From assembly GCA_017302755.1 (NCBI GenBank), contig JAFLCR010000068.1, forward strand, positions 1 through 10,079: a stretch of 10,079 nt of DNA, given 5' to 3'. The notes beneath the pieces are model-generated. The model was not told where the DNA came from and ran no database searches. It worked only from the letters and a program-made list of their open reading frames with translations. Shown in pieces: positions 1 to 6,458 of the stretch. Position 1 is the stretch's first letter. Each line of letters starts with the position of its first letter. The stretch comes from Alphaproteobacteria bacterium. Its GTDB lineage: Bacteria; Pseudomonadota; Alphaproteobacteria; Rickettsiales; JAFLCR01. Position numbers and translations under genes: made by a program.

Positions 1-125
1 CGAAGTTCTACGAAGACAAGTTGAAGAGCGGCCACATTCTGGTGACAGTCAACACGCATGACGACGAAGCCGAGGATGTGACCGACATCCTCAAGAAGTA
101 CGAGCCCGACAGCATCGCGGCTTAA
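1..125 (+). CDS. 3' end of a gene, possibly stress-protein-like (partial)
   Basis: An open frame enters from the left edge (first full codon at base 3) and stops at TAA 123-125, giving 40 residues that begin KFYEDKLKSG and end EPDSIAA. The pattern G-H-I-L-V-T-V-N-T followed by an acidic helix (HDDEAEDVTDILKKY) resembles the beta-strand plus helix at the C-terminus of small general-stress proteins of the YflT-like type, where a 'GxxLVxV' strand precedes a helix ending near the C-terminus. This is a family resemblance from memory on a short fragment, so the name is tentative. The coding call itself is well supported by the continuous frame and by the strong terminator 23 bases after the stop. 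Confidence 0.6.
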   Translation, partial: KFYEDKLKSGHILVTVNTHDDEAEDVTDILKKYEPDSIAA

Positions 126-148
126 ACAAGCTCCCCATGGAGAAAAGC

Positions 149-179
149 AAAAGGGCGGGGAAATTCCCCGCCCTTTTTT
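149..179. terminator. Bidirectional intrinsic terminator between the left-edge gene and gyrB
   Basis: AAAAGGGCGGGG (149-160) pairs perfectly with CCCCGCCCTTTT (166-177) around a 5-base loop, AAATT. The stem is 12 bp with a G+C core of 8. A run of six T follows on the plus strand (174-179). On the minus strand the same hairpin is followed by TTTTGCTTTT. It sits between the stop of the left-edge gene (125) and the stop of gyrB (198), so it can end both convergent transcripts. Confidence 0.93.
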
Positions 180-197
180 CATGGATAAAAACCATGC

Positions 198-2615
198 TCA
201 CACATCCAGGTTCACAACCTTCAGCGCATTGCTCTGAATGAACTCGCGGCGCGGTTCCACCACGTCGCCCATCAGCGTCGAGAAAATCTCCTCCGCCTGC
301 TCGGCCTGATCCACTCTTACCTTCAGCAACGTGCGCGCTTCCGGATCGAGCGTGGTCTGCCACAGCTGATCGGGGTTCATTTCGCCCAGCCCTTTGAAGC
401 GTTGCACCGAAATGCCCTTGCGGCCCATTTCCATCACGCCGTCGATAAGATCGGTCGGCGTATGCACGGGAATCTCCTGGCCCTTGCGCGTCAACTTCGC
501 CGCCAGCGCATATGTTTCGCGCAGACCCTCGGCCTTCTCGGCCAACTCCTTCACCTCGGGCACCTGCAGCAGCGATTTCTCAATGCGATGTTCCTCCTTC
601 ACGCCGCGCACGATGCGCGACACGCGCAAGGCTTCGCCGTCCACTTCGCCCGTCCAGGGGTAGATCTCCGCCTGCGGCGTCAGGAAGTTCAGTTTCTCTG
701 CCAGCGCCTTCACCGCCGCCTCCGGCTTCGCCTTGCCGGAAAGCGCGCCCGCAATGAGCGCCGCTTCAAGCACGTGCGGCGGCAGCTTGCGGCTCGCGCT
801 TTTGACCCGCGCCGACACGTCGCGCGCCTCGCCGATGAGGCGCTTCAGATCCGCGCCCGCATGCTGGCTTCCGCCTTCAACGGAAAGCACGGATTCGTCG
901 ATCACCGAATCAATGAGGTAATCCTCCAGCGCCGCTTCATTCTTGAGATACACTTCGCTGCCCCCGCGCTTCACCTTATAAAGCGGCGGCTGCGCGATGT
1001 AGAGATAGCCCTTCTCGATCAGCTCCGGCATCTGCCGGTAGAAGAAGGTCAACAGCAGCGTGCGAATATGCGCGCCGTCCACGTCGGCGTCGGTCATGAT
1101 GATGATCTTGTGGTAACGCGCTTTCTCCACGTTGAACTCATCACGCCCGATGCCCGTGCCGATCGCGGTGATGAGCGTGCCCACCTCCGCCGATCCCAGC
1201 ATTTTGTCAAAGCGCGCGCGCTCGACGTTCAGAATCTTACCCTTCAGCGGCAGAATCGCCTGGAACGCACGGCTGCGCCCCTGCTTCGCCGACCCGCCTG
1301 CAGAGTCACCCTCGACGATGAAAAGTTCAGAAAGCGCCGGATCTTTTTCCTGACAGTCAGCCAATTTCCCAGGCAGGCTCGCGACATCGAGCGCGCTCTT
1401 GCGCCGCGTCAATTCACGCGCCTTGCGCGCTGCTTCGCGCGCCGCGGCGGCTTCGACAATTTTCTGCACAATGTTCTTTGCATCCGACGGATGCTCTTCG
1501 AGCCACTGCGACAATTTATCGCCGCACAGCCCTTCAACCACCGGGCGCACCTCCGAGCTCACCAGCTTGTCTTTCGTCTGCGATGAGAATTTCGGGTCCG
1601 GCACTTTCACCGAAAGCACGCAGGTCAGGCCTTCGCGTGCATCGTCGCCGGAGAGCGAAATCTTCTCTTTCTTCGCGATACCCGATTCGGTCGCATAATT
1701 ATTCACGATCCTGGTCAACGCCGCGCGAAACCCGATCAAGTGGGTGCCACCATCCTTCTGCGGGATATTATTGGTGAAGCACAGCGTGTGCTCATGGTAG
1801 GAATCGTTCCACTGCAGCGCGATGTCGACGGTGATACCGTCCTTCTCCCCGCGGATCACGACCGTCTGATGCACCGCTGTCTTATTGCGGTCGAGATACT
1901 GCACGAACGCCTCCGTGCCGCCCTCATAGAACAATTCCTGCTCCGTCGGCTCTGCCCCCCGCAAATCCTTAAGGATAATCTTCACGCCCGAATTCAGAAA
2001 CGCCAACTCGCGGAAGCGCCGCTCCAGCGTCGCCAGATCGAAATCCACATTGGTGAACGTCTCACGCGACGGCGTGAACGTCACCTCGGTGCCCTTGCGC
2101 CCATGCGCCTCGCCCACCACTTTCAGCGGCGCCACGGATTCGCCGTGCTTGAACTCCATCGCGTATTCCTTGCCGTCGCGCCAGATACGCAGGCGCAGCA
2201 ACGAGGACAACGCATTCACCACCGACACGCCCACGCCGTGCAGACCGCCGGAAACCTTATACGAATTCTGATCGAACTTCCCGCCCGCATGCAGCTGGGT
2301 CATGATCACCTCGGCGGCGGAGATGCCTTCCTCCTTATGGATGTCCACCGGAATACCGCGCCCGTTATCGTTCACCGTCACCGACCCGTCGGCGTTCAGC
2401 GACACGATCACCCGGTCGCAATGCCCCGCGAGCGATTCGTCGATGGCGTTATCGACCACCTCGTACACCATGTGGTGAAGGCCCGATCCGTCATCCGTAT
2501 CGCCGATATACATGCCCGGCCGCTTGCGCACGGCCTCCAGCCCTTTAAGCACCTTAATCGAATCGGCGCCATAATCATTTGTTTCTTCGGGTGTTTTCAC
2601 GGCTGATTTGGACAT
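198..2615 (-). CDS. gyrB: DNA gyrase subunit B
   Basis: ATP-hydrolysing subunit of the A2B2 DNA gyrase, the type IIA topoisomerase that introduces negative supercoils. The protein is complete at 805 residues (E. coli GyrB has 804). The GHKL ATPase domain is visible: YEVVDNAIDE at 51-60 with catalytic E52, DNGRG at 83-87 and GGLHGVG at 123-129. The transducer includes QTKDKL near 346-351. The TOPRIM domain has EGDSAGGSAKQG from E435 and the acidic triplet D509, D511, D513 for Mg2+ in TDADVDGAH. A roughly 165-residue insertion (about 565-735), typical of proteobacterial GyrB, precedes RFKGLGEMNP (739-748). The tail ends in EPRREFIQSNALKVVNLDV. The position matching E. coli K447 is K458, and the position of N437 is S448. 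The ATG at 2615 gives the standard N-terminus before YGADSIKVLKGLEAVR, although the ribosome-binding site is weak. It is the first gene on its transcript and faces a divergent gene. Confidence 0.98.
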   Translation of the reverse strand: MSKSAVKTPEETNDYGADSIKVLKGLEAVRKRPGMYIGDTDDGSGLHHMVYEVVDNAIDESLAGHCDRVIVSLNADGSVTVNDNGRGIPVDIHKEEGISAAEVIMTQLHAGGKFDQNSYKVSGGLHGVGVSVVNALSSLLRLRIWRDGKEYAMEFKHGESVAPLKVVGEAHGRKGTEVTFTPSRETFTNVDFDLATLERRFRELAFLNSGVKIILKDLRGAEPTEQELFYEGGTEAFVQYLDRNKTAVHQTVVIRGEKDGITVDIALQWNDSYHEHTLCFTNNIPQKDGGTHLIGFRAALTRIVNNYATESGIAKKEKISLSGDDAREGLTCVLSVKVPDPKFSSQTKDKLVSSEVRPVVEGLCGDKLSQWLEEHPSDAKNIVQKIVEAAAAREAARKARELTRRKSALDVASLPGKLADCQEKDPALSELFIVEGDSAGGSAKQGRSRAFQAILPLKGKILNVERARFDKMLGSAEVGTLITAIGTGIGRDEFNVEKARYHKIIIMTDADVDGAHIRTLLLTFFYRQMPELIEKGYLYIAQPPLYKVKRGGSEVYLKNEAALEDYLIDSVIDESVLSVEGGSQHAGADLKRLIGEARDVSARVKSASRKLPPHVLEAALIAGALSGKAKPEAAVKALAEKLNFLTPQAEIYPWTGEVDGEALRVSRIVRGVKEEHRIEKSLLQVPEVKELAEKAEGLRETYALAAKLTRKGQEIPVHTPTDLIDGVMEMGRKGISVQRFKGLGEMNPDQLWQTTLDPEARTLLKVRVDQAEQAEEIFSTLMGDVVEPRREFIQSNALKVVNLDV

Positions 2616-2857
2616 GGTTGGAACAGGAAAAGTAGGATGGTTTTTTGATCCCTTTTTTCTACCCCAACCCCCTATGAAACGCCAGCTAATTTAGGGAGTT
2701 CAGGAACCTGTTCCGCTTCGTCGGAAGCCGGGTCACAAAAAAATCATATTCGCCCTTTACCTTGAAAAAAAAGCGCTTCTGCGCCCATGCGAGAAACTAG
2801 CCATAATTCGGCAATATAAGCCGCGCATATTCCCCTGAATCCTCTCAGGAAACCTGC
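2616..2857. promoter_or_regulatory. Divergent spacer gyrB / 600-residue gene with operator-like cluster
   Basis: This 242-base spacer should hold the gyrB promoter (leftward) and that of the gene at 2858 (rightward). I could not place a convincing -35/-10 pair for either. It contains GTTCAGGAACCTGTTCC (2698-2714), in which GTTC, GAAC and GTTC alternate every 6 bases, directly followed by TTCCG/CGGAA arms (2711-2715 and 2721-2725). An AAGCGCTT palindrome lies at 2771-2778. The ribosome-binding site of the rightward gene is AGGAAA at 2847-2852, 5 bases before its ATG. A regulatory role is inferred from position; only the repeats are seen. Confidence 0.45.
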
Positions 2858-4660
2858 ATGGCCATTACACTTGCCCTCGTCAAGAAACTCCACCTCTCCC
2901 TGGAGCAGCCGCAAACCAAGTTTCGCGATGCCGAATTGGAAGCCCTGCGCGACGTGCAATCCGTGCTGTTCTACCACGACGCGGTTTCCGTAACCTCGCA
3001 GCTCATGCGCCATCTTCAGCTGCCACTCGCTGAGCTCGAGGAAGTTTTCATAAACTGCTGTTATTTCGGCGCGCTCAACACCGCGCGAATGCTGCGTGAG
3101 CAATACAGCGTCACGCTGGACGAATACTCCTATCTTTCTTCACTGAGGCAGGCGACGAGATCTGGAAATGTGATGCTTACCGATTTTCTGATCGCCAACG
3201 CGCCGCCGGAAATTGGCGAGGCTACCGCACGCAAGGCGGCGCTTGCCTATGCGCATAGCAGCTACGCATTCCCGTGTTTCAATCACATTATTGCCCAAGG
3301 CGGCATTGAAATTACGGCGGAAGATCTGGAACGCGCGAAAGACGGCCCCAGCATCCACAGCATTCAGTCGATCATGCTGATGCTAGAAGAAATGGAGGAA
3401 AATACACGCTCCACCAAAAGCCTGTGGAACGAGATCTACGGCGGCCTGGCGGAAATCCATCGCCGAAACCCCGATCTGCAGCCTTCCGACAGATTCCAGC
3501 GTCATAACATGGACCTCCCGGCCGATACGCCGCCTCCCACAGATGCGGAACGCGAATTCGACCGCATCTACACGCTTCTCAGGCTACGGGAATTTCTGCT
3601 CAAGCCACATATTTTTTTCGACCCTTCCTTCGCGCGTGGCGAAATGAGGCTGGCATACGAAGAACAAGCTACGAAACTTTGGAAGTTCTTCGGCACGGTG
3701 CAAGCGGCTTTTTCCTATATCGAGCGCTGGTTTGACCAGACCGATCCCCAGGCCATCCACGACGCCTGCCTCTTCGATCTCCCCGACGACGACCAGGTGT
3801 GGGACGTCGCGGTGTGGCGCGCCCTGGCGATGAAGATCGGCCGCAAAGGGCTCAGCTATCTCGGCCTGGCTGTGGAAATCGAGGAGGTGCTGCGCAAGGA
3901 AGGCGCCTGGCCCGTTTCGCCGCAGGCTCTCAATCCCCCGGCATTCCTGCAGAGCATTACCGACAACCTTATCAAGCTGGATTACCCCCGCGCCGGCGAA
4001 AATCCCGAATTCGCCATGTTCTGCCTGGAACACGGCGTTTCGGCAAAAGTGTTCGACGAATGCCTCGACATCCTGAAGCGCCTCAAGGATTCGCCGGTGG
4101 AATCCAAATGCCCGCAGCTCACCATTGACGGCGCCACGCTGGGCCCAGATTTCGCCGGCTATGAATTCGTCACGATCGACAAAACCGATTTCCGTGGCCT
4201 GCTGCTCGGCAAGATCGTGAATTGCTGCCAGTCCATCGGCAGCGCCGGCGCGCGTTGCGCGCTTCACGGCATGGAATCGCCCTATGGCCAGCATTACGTC
4301 ATCCAGCGCAAGGCAAAGGGCACGCATCCCGCCGAGATCGTTGCCGCCAGTTGGGGATGGATCGGCGAAGGCAAAAGCTTCACCTTCGACTCCTTCGAGC
4401 GGCTCAGCGCGGACTACAACCCACTTTTCCTCCCCTTCTACCAGGAAGCCGCCAAGCAGATCACACAGCACGGCTTCTCCCGGGTCACAGTCGGCAGCGC
4501 GGGCAGCCACTTCATACGCGGCCTGGAGCTTAACCCCGCCGATCCGCCGGCCAAACCAGTGGATCACGACGGCTATCCCGATTCCTCCACCCAGATGGTG
4601 CTGGCCGAAAAACTCCGCCGCCGCGGCAAGCCGGACGAAGCGATGCGCGAACGATTATAA
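2858..4660 (+). CDS. Unknown 600-residue protein with repeat-like N-terminus and conserved-looking C-terminal domain
   Basis: Not recognised. The ATG at 2858 follows AGGAAA at 5 bases. There is no signal peptide or membrane segment. Residues about 60-170 consist of paired helices of the type 'FGALNTARMLREQYSVTLDEY...ATRSGNVMLTDFLI', reminiscent of degenerate ankyrin-like repeats. The middle (about 230-430) is mainly acidic and helical. The C-terminal region (about 425-545) looks like a separate alpha/beta domain: strand LTIDGATLG, then C456-C457-Q458, C467, H470, and SWGW (498-501) leading to DSFE (511-514). Strands ending in 'aaSWgW...fDsfE' could fit a GNAT-like acyltransferase fold, but I see no diagnostic acetyl-CoA loop, so this is only a guess. 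Its TAA is 3 bases from the stop of the opposing gene, and no terminator lies between. A cytoplasmic or host-directed role cannot be told from sequence alone. Confidence 0.85.
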   Translation: MAITLALVKKLHLSLEQPQTKFRDAELEALRDVQSVLFYHDAVSVTSQLMRHLQLPLAELEEVFINCCYFGALNTARMLREQYSVTLDEYSYLSSLRQATRSGNVMLTDFLIANAPPEIGEATARKAALAYAHSSYAFPCFNHIIAQGGIEITAEDLERAKDGPSIHSIQSIMLMLEEMEENTRSTKSLWNEIYGGLAEIHRRNPDLQPSDRFQRHNMDLPADTPPPTDAEREFDRIYTLLRLREFLLKPHIFFDPSFARGEMRLAYEEQATKLWKFFGTVQAAFSYIERWFDQTDPQAIHDACLFDLPDDDQVWDVAVWRALAMKIGRKGLSYLGLAVEIEEVLRKEGAWPVSPQALNPPAFLQSITDNLIKLDYPRAGENPEFAMFCLEHGVSAKVFDECLDILKRLKDSPVESKCPQLTIDGATLGPDFAGYEFVTIDKTDFRGLLLGKIVNCCQSIGSAGARCALHGMESPYGQHYVIQRKAKGTHPAEIVAASWGWIGEGKSFTFDSFERLSADYNPLFLPFYQEAAKQITQHGFSRVTVGSAGSHFIRGLELNPADPPAKPVDHDGYPDSSTQMVLAEKLRRRGKPDEAMRERL

Positions 4661-4663
4661 CGC

Positions 4664-5962
4664 TTACCCCAGCGCGTTCTGCGCGCCTGTGTTCAGCATG
4701 GCCTGCTGCTGGTAATCCGCAACCGTCGGCTCATAGGCGATAGGGATCGTCTCCCCTTGCGGCAGCGCCTCGCCGTGACGGGTGATCCCGCCGCCTTTCG
4801 CCGCGATGCCGTTGGCGGTAAGCGCCTGCAAGGTCAGGAACAGCGAGACGCGCAGCGCATGCACTTCCGGCGAATAAAGCGCCCTGGTGATGGCGTCCTC
4901 CTGCAAAGGCTCCGCATCGCCGTTACGGGCGGCGGAAAGCCCGTATATCTCCGCCTTGTCCACGGCGCGCCCGTCGAGCAGCAGAATCGGCGTTCCGGTT
5001 TCCGCCCCCGCCAGCCGGTGCACGCGCACCGTCTCCTCGAGCGGCGGAATGGCGAGCGCCAGCGCGGGCTCGCCCGCGCGCTTCACCAGCCCGTCCATGC
5101 CGAAATACATCGCGGAAGCAATCCGCGGTAGCGCCTGCATCAGCGCCGAGCGTTCCATGCCAAGCTCGCCGGCCAGGTCAATGCCCGCGACGCGGAACAC
5201 GCCGAGCACCAGCTCGTCGAGGGTCGCGCCCTGAAACAGGCTGAAATTGTTGACCGACGTTACCTCCCGCTCCCACACATCGAGCAGCGTGAGCACCGCC
5301 AGCAGCTGCGGCTCGGAGACTGGAAACCCGACCGCGTAATCGTAGCTGTCCATGTGATGCTCGCGCACGTCGCCGCCCTGAGACACGGCATTGCGCGCCA
5401 CCACGCGCAGTGCGCCGCTCACGCCAGGAATGGGCACGATCCTGCTGAACAGCATGGCCAGCCCCATGCCTACGCCTTCGACCGTCAGGCTCTTGAGTTT
5501 TTCCAGAATGCTTCCCTGCTTGTGCATCACCTGCTTGCTGGCGTACGCATCCTGGGCGATTTCGGGGTGGCTGCGTACCTCCTCGGAAAGCGCCTCCATG
5601 TCCGGCACGTGGATGGCGAAGCACGGCGTCGCGCCCTGCTCGCCGAGATCGGTGCGGCTGAGGATATACAGCGTCGCCACCGCATCGCCTTTCAGCGCCT
5701 TGCAATAATCGTCATTGAAATAAGGCGTGTCACCCAGGTCGTCGGGGTTGTAATGGAACGGCACCAGCCTGTCCGCATAGGGAAGGTAAAGCGATCCGTA
5801 TTCCTTATGCGCCCAGAAGAGCACCCGCCCGTCAAGCTCGATGGACCAGAAAACCCCGTCATCCCGCGGCGGCGCGGCGACGAGCACGCCGTCATCCACC
5901 AGCTGCGTCAGGCGTGGGTGAGCGCTTCGGAAAATATCGGGCGGCGCCATATCCTCAGCCAC
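4664..5962 (-). CDS. Unknown 432-residue protein, coupled to the acyl-CoA dehydrogenase locus
   Basis: Not recognised. I take GTG at 5962 as the start. It lies 1 base after the TAG of the upstream frame and 4 bases after a strong GGGGGGAAGG ribosome-binding site (5967-5976). An ATG at 5950 (residue 5) is the alternative. Residues 35-120 look like a mixed alpha/beta domain rich in aromatic residues (FWSIELDGRVLFWAHKEYGSLYLPYADRLVPFHYN). Residues about 160-190 (VEGVGMGLAMLFSRIVPIPGVSG) are moderately hydrophobic and could be an amphipathic or short membrane-associated helix. The C-terminal half is Ala/Leu-rich and helical, ending in a Gln-rich tail (ADYQQQAMLNTGAQ). The tight spacing implies translation with the acyl-CoA dehydrogenase frames, but no catalytic motif shows a link to fatty-acid metabolism. 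Confidence 0.83.
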   Translation of the reverse strand: MAEDMAPPDIFRSAHPRLTQLVDDGVLVAAPPRDDGVFWSIELDGRVLFWAHKEYGSLYLPYADRLVPFHYNPDDLGDTPYFNDDYCKALKGDAVATLYILSRTDLGEQGATPCFAIHVPDMEALSEEVRSHPEIAQDAYASKQVMHKQGSILEKLKSLTVEGVGMGLAMLFSRIVPIPGVSGALRVVARNAVSQGGDVREHHMDSYDYAVGFPVSEPQLLAVLTLLDVWEREVTSVNNFSLFQGATLDELVLGVFRVAGIDLAGELGMERSALMQALPRIASAMYFGMDGLVKRAGEPALALAIPPLEETVRVHRLAGAETGTPILLLDGRAVDKAEIYGLSAARNGDAEPLQEDAITRALYSPEVHALRVSLFLTLQALTANGIAAKGGGITRHGEALPQGETIPIAYEPTVADYQQQAMLNTGAQNALG

Positions 5963-5963
5963 G

Positions 5964-6458
5964 CTACCTTCCCCCCAATCCGTTGCCGATGGTTTCGGTT
6001 ACATCATGATACACATCGCGCATGCGGATGACCGCGCCCGTCACCGCTTCGGCCCCCTTGGCGAAGAGCGTTTGCCTGTCATCGGCAACGCCCAGATCCG
6101 AAATCTTCAGATGCCGCCAGTTATGCTTCATCTTGTGCATGTGCATATCACGCTCCGCCTTCAGCACGTCGTGAGCGTAATAGCGCGCCGTGTCGATCAT
6201 GCCCCGGTAATGCAGCACTTCGGCTTCCTCAAGCCCGCCCGCCTGCAACCTGGCGGCAGCCGCCTCCGCCTGACGCGCCAATGCCACGCCTGAGGCCACG
6301 CCATACATCAATTCCATGTAATGGTTCGCCGCGGCCTGGAACTTCTTCGCCGCCACCTCGTCGCCCGCTTTTGCGCGCAAGCCTTGCGTCTGCAACCACC
6401 GCGTCGCATCCTCGAACGCGGCCAGCTCCTGCTTCAAGGGGCCGATGACGTCGCGCAT
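5964..6458 (-). CDS. C-terminal domain of the acyl-CoA dehydrogenase, in a shifted frame
   Basis: This 164-codon frame begins inside the 3' end of the dehydrogenase frame (25-base overlap). It carries sequence typical of the helical C-terminal domain of the 600-residue class of bacterial acyl-CoA dehydrogenases (DmdC-like, Pfam Acyl-CoA_dh_C type). Seen are EDATRWLQTQG at 16-26, a helix with AANHYMELMYGVASGVALARQAEAAA, and MIDTARYYAHDVL at 87-99, in the expected order. The frame is open upstream of ATG 6458 to beyond 6500 and reads PQNADIHGLDGHGEM, which would join smoothly to HMRSFIR of the other frame. The ATG has no good ribosome-binding site. I therefore infer that this is not an independent gene but the end of the dehydrogenase after a one-base frame change. 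Residues 101-164 form an extra tail with a Met/His-rich stretch (DMHMHKMKH). Confidence 0.72.
   Translation of the reverse strand: MRDVIGPLKQELAAFEDATRWLQTQGLRAKAGDEVAAKKFQAAANHYMELMYGVASGVALARQAEAAAARLQAGGLEEAEVLHYRGMIDTARYYAHDVLKAERDMHMHKMKHNWRHLKISDLGVADDRQTLFAKGAEAVTGAVIRMRDVYHDVTETIGNGLGGR
5967..5976 (-). promoter_or_regulatory. Ribosome-binding site deciding the GTG start at 5962
   Basis: Read on the minus strand this is GGGGGGAAGG, overlapping the last codons of the upstream frame, with 4 bases between it and GTG 5962. No comparable site precedes the alternative ATG at 5950. This favours the GTG start and translational coupling. Confidence 0.6.

Noticed and set aside
402..1586. Long forward open frame of 394 codons opposite gyrB
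   Set aside because: It lies antisense to the fully conserved gyrB, and its Arg/His/Leu-rich product is a shadow of the high-GC reverse frame.
3584..4567. Reverse open frame of 327 codons opposite the 600-residue gene
   Set aside because: The forward frame is longer, has a good ribosome-binding site and a coherent domain pattern. The reverse one is a shadow.
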